The notes under the pieces were generated by a model. The model was given only the letters and a program-made list of their open reading frames with translations. It was not told the DNA's origin and searched no databases. Made by a program: the position numbers and the translations under genes. A stretch of DNA of 64,000 nt from Acinetobacter oleivorans DR1 (GTDB lineage: Bacteria > Pseudomonadota > Gammaproteobacteria > Pseudomonadales > Moraxellaceae): positions 3,658,001 through 3,722,000 of the forward strand of contig NC_014259.1 in NCBI RefSeq assembly GCF_000196795.1, read 5' to 3'. Below are positions 8,092-16,884 of the stretch, in pieces (the stretch's first letter is position 1; every line of letters begins with the position of its first letter).

Positions 8092-8667
8092 TTAAGATAC
8101 TGTTTTTGAACTAGAAGGAAGATGTTTAATGGCTGAAGCCAAACCTAGAAAGTTAATTCCCTGAAATAAAATATCAATAGCAAGGAACATTCCTAATACC
8201 CAAAAAGGTGAATCTTTAGAAACTAAAATTAAAATACCTGTAGCAAGCGTCAATAACCCAGAAAACAGGGTCCAGCCCCATCCACTAATTGGCTTAAGTA
8301 AAATTGCATTTATGGTACGTATAGCACCAGCAATGATCAGCGCTATAGATAATAGGCTTGTCAGTACTACTGCTGTAGTGACTGGAGTAGAAAACGCATA
8401 ATAACCAGCCATTAAATAAAGCACACCAAACAGTGCCCACAACCATCGGCTTGCGCCTTTAAAAACACTCATAGCCGCGACAAGATGCAAAACACCGCCG
8501 ACCATCATGAGTATTCCAAATAAAAAAACAACAGAAAAGGTCGCAAATGGCAATGAACTAAATAAAATCAGGCCAAAACCAATAAGCACAAAGCCCAATA
8601 TCAAATACCATTTACGGTCAGCATGTAACTGATTACGTACTAAATCATTACCTACAGTTTTCATCAT
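8092..8667 (-). CDS. HdeD/DUF308-family membrane protein
   Basis: A 191-residue inner-membrane protein with six hydrophobic helices arranged as three pairs, the DUF308 pattern of E. coli HdeD. The run WYLILGFVLIGFGLILF (about 21-37) is the first helix and a cytosolic tail with several Ser follows the last. HdeD is tied to acid resistance at high cell density in E. coli; the Acinetobacter role is unproven. Two Met codons open the gene (8667 or 8664). It has its own terminator and lies apart from neighbours, so it is probably monocistronic. Confidence 0.8.
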   Translation of the reverse strand: MMKTVGNDLVRNQLHADRKWYLILGFVLIGFGLILFSSLPFATFSVVFLFGILMMVGGVLHLVAAMSVFKGASRWLWALFGVLYLMAGYYAFSTPVTTAVVLTSLLSIALIIAGAIRTINAILLKPISGWGWTLFSGLLTLATGILILVSKDSPFWVLGMFLAIDILFQGINFLGLASAIKHLPSSSKTVS

Positions 8668-8799
8668 GGCTACTCTTATTATCAGGTATTAGAATTTCAT
8701 CTACCTAATAATAGTGATGCACTTCACATTTTTTGTCTGTATAAAATCTGCATCGTTTCTTAACAATTGATGTGGATAAAGCAGTATTTATCCACAGTT

Positions 8800-9558
8800 T
8801 TATTTCACCCAGCCAATTTCTTGAGCTGTAGGTAAACCTATTATTGTTTCATGTAAGCCATTCGGCATTTTATTGCTCTGCTCAGACAAAGGCGTTCGAC
8901 CACCCATGATTTCGGCATCAGTCTGTGGATATAGAGGTACTTTTTCAGGTTGGGCATAACCTAAAGGGTAAATAGGTTGTCCTGTTTTTAAATCATATTT
9001 GTCTTGTGCCCCAAAGCCATGTAATAGCTCATGAACAATCACAACCTGATTTTGTGAAGCTTGTGTCTTGGTCGCAAATAAATTCACACTACCAATACGA
9101 CCTTTTTCTAAAGCAGTTGAATGGATTAAGACTTTTTGGTAGTTAGGATCATAATAATTTAAATAAAGTTTAAGTGATGCTCCACTGTCTTCAGGTTGTT
9201 TTTGTCGCCATGCATAGAAACGAAATTTTAAGCTCCACCACATAACATGCAAAATGTTGGCATTTTGAGGAACCGCAGGTGGTCGTTGCTGCAACTGTTG
9301 TCCTAAGCGAATTGTAAAGTTTCCTGATTGTCCACGATAATGCTGTGACCACTCACTTAAATAGCTGTTAATTGCCCAAAAATCTTCGTTTTTCAACTGA
9401 TGGATATAGGCCTGTGTTGTCTCTAAACCATCTGCATTAACTGGATGTAAAATGACTACAACTGGTCGATTCCAATCTTGATTTTGATCTCGCCATGCTT
9501 GAACAGCAACAATCAATAAAATAATTAATAAACATAAGACCCGAATGTTTTTCCACAT
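8800..9558 (-). CDS. Putative metzincin-like zinc metallopeptidase, N-terminally anchored
   Basis: A 252-residue protein with one hydrophobic N-terminal segment (residues about 5-20), either an uncleaved anchor or a signal peptide, so the body is probably periplasmic. The zinc motif is HELLHGFGAQD (H176, E177, H180, G183, D186), an exact HExxHxxGxxD metzincin pattern with Asp as third ligand as in snapalysins. An EIMGG stretch (M218) about 30 residues later could be the Met-turn. The segment between, with its PLYPQ motif, looks conserved in related Proteobacteria from memory. Substrate is unknown. GGGGAA before 9558 serves as Shine-Dalgarno. It lies downstream of topA but behind a strong terminator. 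Confidence 0.7.
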   Translation of the reverse strand: MWKNIRVLCLLIILLIVAVQAWRDQNQDWNRPVVVILHPVNADGLETTQAYIHQLKNEDFWAINSYLSEWSQHYRGQSGNFTIRLGQQLQQRPPAVPQNANILHVMWWSLKFRFYAWRQKQPEDSGASLKLYLNYYDPNYQKVLIHSTALEKGRIGSVNLFATKTQASQNQVVIVHELLHGFGAQDKYDLKTGQPIYPLGYAQPEKVPLYPQTDAEIMGGRTPLSEQSNKMPNGLHETIIGLPTAQEIGWVK

Positions 9559-9604
9559 TCTTATTCCCCATAAAATTAAAATTTTCTTTTATTGTTTTAG
9601 ACAT

Positions 9605-9633
9605 AAAAAATGCTAGCTGAGCTAGCATTTTTT
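9605..9633. terminator. Terminator after topA
   Basis: Perfect symmetric hairpin: AAAAAATGCTAGC / GCTAGCATTTTTT with a TGA loop. A and T runs on both sides make it work in both directions; on the minus strand it ends topA. Confidence 0.88.
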
Positions 9634-9646
9634 ATGGTGGACTTGA

Positions 9647-12283
9647 TTAGCCCTCAACCCATTTACCATCTTGGTAAACTAGGCTCCATTTAGTTTGTTT
9701 ACCTTCTGGGGTTTCTGAACCGACATACTGCGATTGATTCTTACGACTGAATTTCACAATTGTTGGATTACCTTCAGGGTCTACATCTGGCGCTTGTAAA
9801 ATAAATTGATATTTTGGATCAAGCTGAGCTGCCACACTACGTAACTCTGCAACTTTTGGTGCACGTGTTTCACGAATTTTCGGGAATTTACTCGCTGCCA
9901 AGAATAAGCCAGCTGCACCGTCACGCAATACAAAGAAGTCATCATGTTTCGCTGAACGTAAATGTTCCATCTTGATCGGTTCTACACGTGGAGGTGCAGG
10001 TTGACCACTTTTCAAGACCTTACGGGTATTGTCACAGCTTGTACAAGCGAAATACGGGCCAAAACGACCAGTCTTAAGCTGCATTTCACCATCACATTTA
10101 TCACATGGGATCGTTGGCCCATCATAACCCTTAATCTTGAACTCACCTTCTTCAAGCTCAAAACCATCGCAGTCAGGGTTATTACCACATACGTGTAATT
10201 TACGACCACCATCAATCACATAGCTGTCCATGGCAGTGCCACATTTTGCACAGCGATGCTTTGACATCAAGTCAGCAGTTTCAGCACCATCATCATCAGA
10301 TAACGCAGCTAAAGACTCAACAGGTGTTAAGTTCAATGTACCCTTACAACGCTCTTTAGGCGGCAAGTTATAGCCGGAACATCCTAAGAATACACCAGTT
10401 GTACCCGTACGAATCTGCATTGGACGTGAGCATTCAGGGCAATGTACAGCTGGTACTTCAACTGGTTGATTACGGCGCATGCCATGCTCGCCTTGAGCAT
10501 TAGTAAGACGTTTCTTAAAGTCGCCGTAGAAAGTATCGAGTAACTCTTTCCAGTTACGCTCGCCTGTTGCAACTTTATCAAGCTGTCCTTCAAGGTCTGC
10601 CGTAAACGCATAGTTCATCAAGTTATTAAAACTTTCATCCAGACGATCCGTCACAATCTCACCCATTTTTTCGGCGAAAAGTCGACGGTTTTCTAACTTA
10701 ACGTAACCACGTTCCTGAATAGTAGAAATAATAGCTGCATAAGTCGAAGGACGACCAATACTACGTTTTTCAAGCTCTTTAACTAAAGATGCTTCAGTAA
10801 AACGTGCAGGTGGTTTAGTAAAGTGCTGACTTGGATCTAACTTTTCTAACTTTAAAATTTCGCCTACTTTAATAGCAGGTAAAATAATATCGTCATCTGA
10901 CTTATTCGCGCCACGTACTTTAGTGAAGCCTTCGAATACAAGCGTACGGCCTTTTGCCTTTAGCTCAACATTCGCCGCTTCAACAATCAAAGTAGAAGAC
11001 AAATATTCTGCTGGTGTCATTTGACACGCAACAAACTGACGCCAGATCAAATCATATAGACGTTGAGCATCACGCTCTACACCCGCAAGCTGATCACCTG
11101 TTAGTGCAACGTTCGATGGGCGAATCGCTTCATGGGCTTCTTGAGCACCCGCTTTGTTCCCATAGCGGTTTGGCTTAGCCGGTAAATATTTTTCACCATA
11201 TTGGCTTTCAATATGCGCACGTACCATGCTTACTGCATCATCACTCAAGAAAGTTGAGTCAGTACGCATATAGGTAATAAAACCAGCTTCATATAAACGC
11301 TGAGCTAACATCATGGTTTTCTTCACAGAAAAGCCTAAACGTGTACTCGCAGCCTGTTGCAGAGTTGAAGTAATGTAAGGTGCGCTTGGATTGACCTTAG
11401 TTGGTTTATCTTCACGCTGTGCAACTTTATATTCAGCACCTTTTAAAACATCTAATAAAGCATCAGTTTCAGCTTTATTTTTCAGTTTAAGGGTTTTACC
11501 AGCCTGTCTAAATGCTTCAAGACGAATATCGTCTTTTTTCGCTTGGGTATCTGCAAAAACTTGCCAATATTCTTCTGGAATAAAAGCTCGAATTTCTCGC
11601 TCACGTTCTACAACCAGTTTCACTGCTACTGACTGCACACGTCCAGCCGATAAACCACGGGCAATTTTTTCCCAAAGTAATGGCGAAACCATAAAGCCCA
11701 CCACACGGTCTAAGAAACGGCGTGCTTGCTGGGCATTTACACGGTTTAAATCTAGACGTGTTGGCTGTTTAAATGCTTCTTGAATGGCATTTTTAGTAAT
11801 TTCGTTAAATACCACGCGGTGATAACGGCTGTCATCGCCACCAATCACTTCTCTTAGGTGCCAAGCAATGGCTTCCCCTTCTCTATCCAAGTCCGTTGCG
11901 AGATAGATTGCATCGGCATCTTTGGCGAGTTTTTTGAGTTCAGCTACAACATTTTCTTTACCAGGCAGAACTTCGTAATGAGCTTCCCAACCATGCTCAG
12001 GATCAACGCCCATACGATTAACTAAAGCCTGACTAGCTTTTTGTTCTTTTTCGGCTTCGGTGAGTTTAGTCCGGGCAGCCGGCTTTTTCTCTGTTGATTT
12101 ACTGCCACCTGTTGGCAAGTCACGTACGTGACCTACAGAAGACTTTACAATGAATTGCGAACCCAAATATTTATTGATGGTTTTCGCTTTGGCAGGCGAC
12201 TCCACAATCACTAAGGCACGTTTATGTGCAGCAGGTGCAGTAGATGCTGTGCTTTGAGATGCAGAGCGCGAGGTATTCGCCAT
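9647..12283 (-). CDS. topA: DNA topoisomerase I
   Basis: Type IA topoisomerase of 878 residues that relaxes negative supercoils. The TOPRIM domain supplies the metal site: E28 in VIVESPAK and D131/D133/E135 in ATDLDREGE. The catalytic Tyr is Y338 in GFITYMRTDST. After the toroid core come three C-terminal zinc ribbons (CPEC...C, CAKC...C, CDKC...C) and then a basic tail, as in the E. coli enzyme. Residues 1-20 form a Ser/Ala-rich extension. A ~20-residue insert with KKPAARTKLTEAEKEQ lies inside TOPRIM near 65-82, as in pseudomonad relatives. Upstream on the same strand is an unknown membrane protein gene with a 35-bp gap. Confidence 0.97.
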   Translation of the reverse strand: MANTSRSASQSTASTAPAAHKRALVIVESPAKAKTINKYLGSQFIVKSSVGHVRDLPTGGSKSTEKKPAARTKLTEAEKEQKASQALVNRMGVDPEHGWEAHYEVLPGKENVVAELKKLAKDADAIYLATDLDREGEAIAWHLREVIGGDDSRYHRVVFNEITKNAIQEAFKQPTRLDLNRVNAQQARRFLDRVVGFMVSPLLWEKIARGLSAGRVQSVAVKLVVEREREIRAFIPEEYWQVFADTQAKKDDIRLEAFRQAGKTLKLKNKAETDALLDVLKGAEYKVAQREDKPTKVNPSAPYITSTLQQAASTRLGFSVKKTMMLAQRLYEAGFITYMRTDSTFLSDDAVSMVRAHIESQYGEKYLPAKPNRYGNKAGAQEAHEAIRPSNVALTGDQLAGVERDAQRLYDLIWRQFVACQMTPAEYLSSTLIVEAANVELKAKGRTLVFEGFTKVRGANKSDDDIILPAIKVGEILKLEKLDPSQHFTKPPARFTEASLVKELEKRSIGRPSTYAAIISTIQERGYVKLENRRLFAEKMGEIVTDRLDESFNNLMNYAFTADLEGQLDKVATGERNWKELLDTFYGDFKKRLTNAQGEHGMRRNQPVEVPAVHCPECSRPMQIRTGTTGVFLGCSGYNLPPKERCKGTLNLTPVESLAALSDDDGAETADLMSKHRCAKCGTAMDSYVIDGGRKLHVCGNNPDCDGFELEEGEFKIKGYDGPTIPCDKCDGEMQLKTGRFGPYFACTSCDNTRKVLKSGQPAPPRVEPIKMEHLRSAKHDDFFVLRDGAAGLFLAASKFPKIRETRAPKVAELRSVAAQLDPKYQFILQAPDVDPEGNPTIVKFSRKNQSQYVGSETPEGKQTKWSLVYQDGKWVEG

Positions 12284-12318
12284 ATAAAATGTTATTCCTA
12301 TACCAATAAATTTAAAAA

Positions 12319-12768
12319 TCAGGCTTTAGCCAAGGTCAAAAGATAAGCCTTCATCTCATCTAATTGTGTTGCTCTTAGGTCTGATTCCTCATCCCAATAA
12401 AGCCCTACACAGTTTGCCTGCATATCAATAGCATAAATCCCTTTTAATGCAATGGGAGAATCATTAAATTTCTCATCGCCCTGAACCACTTTTAATTTGC
12501 CATCTATAACGCGAGCACGCATTAAGGATAAACGGGCATCAGGAATCAATACACTATAATAAGCAACCATGCTGGCACGTTTTTCAGTAGCCATTGGAAC
12601 ATGTGTCCATTCAGGTGCAACAATTACACGTGGATGTAACCCTATTTTTCGGGCTTTATCACGCATAATACCAAGTGCCTTTTCACGTGGGCTCACTCTT
12701 AAACCAAAAATGGAGCCTAGTACGAAAAGAACAATGATAACCGTAACCCAAATTCCCATATTGTCCAT
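12319..12768 (-). CDS. Membrane-anchored protein of unknown function
   Basis: A 149-residue protein with one N-terminal TM helix (WVTVIIVLFVLGSIFGL, about 7-23) and a cytosolic body. The body begins RVSPREKALGIMRDKARKIGLHPRV and contains VAYYSVLIPD and GIYAIDMQANCVGLYWDE. I recognise no named domain. The stop lies 35 bp before topA on the same strand with no terminator, so the two are likely co-transcribed. The start at 12768 has AGG upstream; the Met at codon 4 is an alternative. Confidence 0.75.
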   Translation of the reverse strand: MDNMGIWVTVIIVLFVLGSIFGLRVSPREKALGIMRDKARKIGLHPRVIVAPEWTHVPMATEKRASMVAYYSVLIPDARLSLMRARVIDGKLKVVQGDEKFNDSPIALKGIYAIDMQANCVGLYWDEESDLRATQLDEMKAYLLTLAKA

Positions 12769-12916
12769 AGCAAAACCTATTAATCTCTTTTATTAGAGTT
12801 GCATAAGCTGACCAGAAAACGCAAGTTACATCAGAAAAATAATGCCCGATAAGATCGCAAGACCCAAAATATCAGTATTTCACGGTGCAAATTGCCATGT
12901 TGTCACTCAAATATAG

Positions 12917-13294
12917 TTAAGAGTTCTGACCATCCTTAACAAGCGTCAACTTTCCAAATCGGTCAATATGGGCATCACCCCACAGTTTTAAAGCAAATAG
13001 TATTTGCTCAAGACTTTGCCCTAATTCGGTCAGGCAATATTCCACTTTAGGGGGGACCTGAGGGTAAACTTCCCGATGAATAACTCCGTCTTGCTCTAAC
13101 TCACGTAACTGATTTGTCAGCATTCTTTGGGTAATGCTCGGAACACGCTTTCGAATTTCATTAAACCGTAAGGTGCCTTCATTAAATAAATGCCAAAGAA
13201 TGACGCATTTCCACTTTCCGTCAATCAAACTAATGGCCGCCTCCACTGAACAACCTGGAGAGCAATCAAAACTTGAATGTCGTAGTTTTGCCAT
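12917..13294 (-). CDS. HxlR-family transcriptional regulator
   Basis: A 125-residue winged-helix regulator. The HxlR signature runs from GKWKCVILWHLFNEGTLRFNEI to SITQRMLTNQLRELEQDGV (about 27-72). Two Cys sit at positions 11 and 15 (DCSPGC), where many family members sense quinones or disulfide stress. It is divergent from a zinc-less medium-chain oxidoreductase gene, a common pairing in which the regulator controls the enzyme. An imperfect inverted repeat lies at its own start (13298-13319). The inducer is not known from sequence. Confidence 0.9.
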   Translation of the reverse strand: MAKLRHSSFDCSPGCSVEAAISLIDGKWKCVILWHLFNEGTLRFNEIRKRVPSITQRMLTNQLRELEQDGVIHREVYPQVPPKVEYCLTELGQSLEQILFALKLWGDAHIDRFGKLTLVKDGQNS

Positions 13295-13297
13295 TTT

Positions 13298-13319
13298 ACA
13301 GTATCCTTTTTGACACTAT
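13298..13319. promoter_or_regulatory. Candidate HxlR operator
   Basis: ACAGTATC and GACACTAT are imperfect inverted 8-mers (6 of 8 matches) separated by CTTTTT. The site is just upstream of the hxlR start in the divergent gap. Similar AGTAnC-N6-GnTACT shapes serve this family; the assignment is inference. Confidence 0.4.
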
Positions 13320-13393
13320 GAGCGTTATTTGTTTGTAGTCACTAAATTTAAGCTTACGTTATGATCAAACTCTCAACAAGAGGAATTATTATT

Positions 13394-14404
13394 ATGAAAG
13401 CTGTGGCATATCAAAAAGCAGGTCCCATTACGTCACCAGAAGCACTCGTTAATATTGAACTCGACACTCCCGTTGCAGAAGGTCGTGATTTACTTGTTCG
13501 TGTTCAGGCGATTTCAGTTAATCCAGTTGATACAAAAATTCGCAACAATGTAAATCCAGAAAATAATCAGTGGAAAACTCTTGGTTGGGATGCGGTAGGC
13601 ATCATTGAAGCGATTGGAGATCAAGTCTCGCAATTTAAAGTCGGAGATGCAGTCTGGTATGCAGGTGCACTCAATCGCCAAGGCAGTAATAGTGAATTGC
13701 AGTTGGTTGATGAACGTATTGTGGGGCATAAACCAAAAACTTTAGAAGTAACTGAAGCAGCTGCTCTTCCTTTAACTGCTATCACGGCATGGGAAATGCT
13801 ATTTGATCGGTTACAAGTACCCAAAGCTGCTCCAGAAAATACATCAATATTAGTAATTGGCGGAGCTGGTGGTGTAGGTTCAATCACCATTCAACTTCTT
13901 AAGCAGCTGACTAACCTAACAATTATTGCAACAGCTTCACGAGCAGAAACTCAAGAATGGGTTAAGCAACTTGGTGCTGACTATGTATTAGATCATCGAG
14001 AGCCTTTAGCAGCCCAAATCAAGCAATTAGGCTTAACTGCACCTTTATATGTATTCTCAACGACTCAAACAGATCAGCATTTATCAGATATCGTAGAGTT
14101 GATTGCACCACAAGGTCATTTTGGTTTAATTGATGATCCAGCTCAGTTAGATATTAAGCCTTTCAAATCAAAGTCAGTATCGGTGCATTGGGAGTTTATG
14201 TTTACACGTTCAATGTTCCAGACTGAAGATATGCAAAAACAAAGTGAACTATTAAATGAAATCAGCAAACTGGTTGACGAAGGAAAAATCAAGACGACCG
14301 TAACCGAGGTTATAAGTCCAATTAATGCTGAAAATTTAAAACGAGTTCATCAGCAAATTGAAAGCGGCACAACAAAAGGGAAAATCGTATTACATGGTTT
14401 TTAA
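13394..14404 (+). CDS. Zinc-type alcohol dehydrogenase family oxidoreductase (quinone oxidoreductase-like)
   Basis: Medium-chain dehydrogenase/reductase of 336 residues. The Rossmann nucleotide-binding motif is VIGGAGGVGSITIQ (about 154-167), typical of NADPH-using quinone oxidoreductases. The Cys/His zinc ligands of true alcohol dehydrogenases are missing, so zinc catalysis is unlikely. The active-site region includes SVNPVDTKIRN and the family-specific LPLTAITAWEMLFDRL. The start at 13394 has AGAGGAA upstream and gives the usual MKAVAYQ opening; an earlier in-frame ATG at 13361 is less likely. It is divergent from hxlR and probably responds to electrophiles. Confidence 0.88.
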   Translation: MKAVAYQKAGPITSPEALVNIELDTPVAEGRDLLVRVQAISVNPVDTKIRNNVNPENNQWKTLGWDAVGIIEAIGDQVSQFKVGDAVWYAGALNRQGSNSELQLVDERIVGHKPKTLEVTEAAALPLTAITAWEMLFDRLQVPKAAPENTSILVIGGAGGVGSITIQLLKQLTNLTIIATASRAETQEWVKQLGADYVLDHREPLAAQIKQLGLTAPLYVFSTTQTDQHLSDIVELIAPQGHFGLIDDPAQLDIKPFKSKSVSVHWEFMFTRSMFQTEDMQKQSELLNEISKLVDEGKIKTTVTEVISPINAENLKRVHQQIESGTTKGKIVLHGF

Positions 14405-14425
14405 GTAAAATTAAAAATATTCCCT

Positions 14426-14460
14426 AATAAAATGGCAAGCATTGAACTTGCCATTTTATT
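14426..14460. terminator. Terminator shared by the oxidoreductase and slyX
   Basis: AATAAAATGGCAAG (14426-14439) and CTTGCCATTTTATT (14447-14460) pair perfectly over 14 bases with a 7-nt loop. The right arm touches the slyX stop, so it can end both converging genes. Confidence 0.75.
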
Positions 14461-14704
14461 AATAGTGAGGAGGTTTATTGGTTAATGGGTCAAAAGGTGC
14501 AATACCTTCCGATAAATCCGATGATTCCACACGTTGATAAAGAAATTGCATTTGTTTTTTTAAATCAGCTATTTCTTGGGTCTGAATAGCGAGTTGTTGA
14601 TTTAATTCTTCAACTAAATCATCCAAAAATGTAATTCGCACTTGCAAATCTTCAATGGGTGCGGACAATGACGCTTGATCATCATGATATGGTGGTTTAG
14701 TCAT
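14459..14704 (-). CDS. slyX: SlyX family protein
   Basis: An 81-residue coiled-coil protein. Heptad-rich residues about 17-62 (EDLQVRITFLDDLVEELNQQL) and the conserved PPHY C-terminus identify SlyX; molecular function is unknown. It is divergent from uup across only 32 bp, so the two promoters must overlap or the start sites lie very close. AGGA precedes the ATG. Confidence 0.88.
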   Translation of the reverse strand: MTKPPYHDDQASLSAPIEDLQVRITFLDDLVEELNQQLAIQTQEIADLKKQMQFLYQRVESSDLSEGIAPFDPLTNKPPHY

Positions 14705-14736
14705 TTAAATCCTCATTTGAGATTCTGGAAAACATT

Positions 14737-16647
14737 ATGGCCTATATTACCCTAAGGGATGTCCAACTTGCTTTTGGCGGACCTGCCCTACTCGATGGCG
14801 CGAACTTTAATCTAGAACGTGGCGAACGAGTCTGTTTAATTGGGCGTAATGGTGAAGGTAAGTCTACTTTACTTAAACTGATCGAGGGAAGCCTATTACC
14901 AGATTCTGGTGAAGTTTCCATTCAAAATGGTCTAACTGTCTCAATGTTAGCCCAAGACGTTCCAATGGACTCTGGCAAAGTAGCTGACATTGTGGCAGAT
15001 GGTGCAGGTGAAGCTTCTGAAGTACTCAGAGCTTATCATGAAGCGACCGATGCTTGTATGTTAGGAGATATGGAAGCCTGTGATCGCATGGGTAACCTTC
15101 AGCATAAGCTAGACCAACTAGATGGTTGGGCACTAGAAAATAAGGTAAATGCTCTTTTAAGTAAAATGGGGCTTGATCCAAATGCAGACTTAGCAGACCT
15201 GTCAGGTGGACGTAAACGCCGTGTCTTACTCGCACGTGCTCTTTTAACACAACCAGACGTATTACTTCTAGACGAACCTACGAACCATTTAGATGTTGAA
15301 AGTATTGAATGGTTAGAAAAATTCTTACTCGATCAAAATAATTTAACACTTCTATTTATTTCGCATGACCGTTCTTTTGTAGATAGCATTGCAACTCGAA
15401 TTGTAGAACTCGACCGCGGTATTCTACGAGGTTATGAAGGAAATTATTCTCGCTATTTAGAGCTAAAAGCTCAGCAAATGGAAGCAGAAGAAAAACAGAA
15501 TGCTTTATTTGATAAAAAGTTAGCTGAAGAAGAGGCTTGGATTCGCCAAGGTATTAAAGCACGTCGTACCCGTAATGAAGGCCGTGTTCGTGCGTTAAAA
15601 GCTTTACGTGAAGAATCGAAAGCACGCCGCTCACAACAAGGCAAAGTGAGTATGGCAACTCAAGAAGCAAATCGTTCAGGTAAATTAGTATTTGATATCG
15701 AACATTTAAGTGTCGCTTACGACGATAATTTACTGATCAAAGATTTCTCTACCCTTGTTATGCGTGGTGATCGTATTGGCTTGGTAGGTGATAATGGCGT
15801 TGGTAAAACGACGTTGATTAAAGCCATTTTAGGTGAAATCGAACATGGCGGTTCAGTTAAAACAGGTACACAGTTAGAAGTTGCCTATTTTGACCAATTA
15901 CGTAATGCCTTAGACCTTGAAAAAACGGTAATGGCAAACGTTTCAGAAGGCTCTGACTTCGTTGATGTAAATGGCAACCGTCGTCATATCTACAGCTACC
16001 TTCAAGACTTCCTATTTTCACCTGAACGTGCTCGTACTCCAGTAAAAGCACTTTCTGGTGGTGAACGAAATCGAATCTTACTAGCTAAACTGCTACTCAA
16101 ACCATCGAATCTAATTGTAATGGATGAGCCAACCAATGACTTGGATATGGTGACTCTAGAGCTTCTAGAAGAAATGTTGTCTGATTACAAAGGCACCTTG
16201 CTTCTCATTAGCCATGACCGTGCATTTATGGATAACGTAGTAACATCTACGTGGGTATTTGATGGTAAAGGCAATATTGCAGAATACATCGGTGGCTACC
16301 AAGACTATTTGCAGCAACGTCCAGATGACAAAGTAGTCGATCAGAAATCTGACGTTAAAAAAGCTCAGGCAAAAGCTGAAGCGGAAAAAGCTGCTGCCCA
16401 AAGTACCGTTAAAAAGGTCAAACTGAGTTATAAAGATCAGCGTGAACTTGAACAATTACCCGCTGAAATTGAAAACTTAGAAAAGGAACAAGCAGAACTT
16501 TCTGAGAAACTTGCAGATGGTTCATGGTTTGTTAAAGATGCAGATGCTGCAACCCAAGCAAGCCAACGCCTAGCAGAAATTGAAGAATTACTGCTTGAAA
16601 AATTGGAACGTTGGGACGTGCTTGAACAAATGAGCAAAGGAAACTAA
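14737..16647 (+). CDS. uup: ABC-F family ATPase Uup
   Basis: Soluble ABC-F protein of 636 residues with two ATPase cassettes and no TM segments. Cassette 1 has Walker A GRNGEGKS (36-43), signature LSGGRKRR and Walker B LLLDEPTNHLD. Cassette 2 has GDNGVGKT (near 350), LSGGERNRI and LIVMDEPTNDLD. A charged linker separates them, and the C-terminus (about 545-636) is a coiled coil that marks Uup among ABC-F proteins and binds nucleic acid. Uup-type proteins act on ribosomes or branched DNA and reduce transposon excision in E. coli. A strong terminator follows, so it is likely monocistronic. Confidence 0.92.
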   Translation: MAYITLRDVQLAFGGPALLDGANFNLERGERVCLIGRNGEGKSTLLKLIEGSLLPDSGEVSIQNGLTVSMLAQDVPMDSGKVADIVADGAGEASEVLRAYHEATDACMLGDMEACDRMGNLQHKLDQLDGWALENKVNALLSKMGLDPNADLADLSGGRKRRVLLARALLTQPDVLLLDEPTNHLDVESIEWLEKFLLDQNNLTLLFISHDRSFVDSIATRIVELDRGILRGYEGNYSRYLELKAQQMEAEEKQNALFDKKLAEEEAWIRQGIKARRTRNEGRVRALKALREESKARRSQQGKVSMATQEANRSGKLVFDIEHLSVAYDDNLLIKDFSTLVMRGDRIGLVGDNGVGKTTLIKAILGEIEHGGSVKTGTQLEVAYFDQLRNALDLEKTVMANVSEGSDFVDVNGNRRHIYSYLQDFLFSPERARTPVKALSGGERNRILLAKLLLKPSNLIVMDEPTNDLDMVTLELLEEMLSDYKGTLLLISHDRAFMDNVVTSTWVFDGKGNIAEYIGGYQDYLQQRPDDKVVDQKSDVKKAQAKAEAEKAAAQSTVKKVKLSYKDQRELEQLPAEIENLEKEQAELSEKLADGSWFVKDADAATQASQRLAEIEELLLEKLERWDVLEQMSKGN

Positions 16648-16673
16648 TTCGTTTTACTTTTCTAAAAAGACCC

Positions 16674-16714
16674 TAAAAAAAAGAGCCTTCTTAAATTAAG
16701 CAGGCTCTTTTTTT
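16674..16714 (+). terminator. Terminator of uup
   Basis: GAGCCT (16683-16688) pairs with AGGCTC (16702-16707), with inner CTTAA/TTAAG pairing; eight T follow and eight A precede. Confidence 0.88.
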
Positions 16715-16783
16715 TATATTGTGAATATAAGCTTTTAAAAACTTAAAGCCTATAAATCACATTCCTATAATAGATTATATTTT

Positions 16784-16810
16784 GGTTATTTTTAGTATTT
16801 AAAAATAACC
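16784..16810. promoter_or_regulatory. Perfect 11-bp inverted repeat upstream of the LysE exporter gene
   Basis: GGTTATTTTTA and TAAAAATAACC flank GTATT. It lies 12 bp after a TATAAT (16766-16771), so it would be at the very 5' end of the mRNA, or an operator covering the start point. It is not followed by a T-run and is not a terminator. Confidence 0.5.
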
Positions 16811-16884
16811 CTGTGCTTGAATATAAGACTTATAAAAATAATTATGTTATATCTAACAGCATAATAATATTGGAGTGTTTTGGC

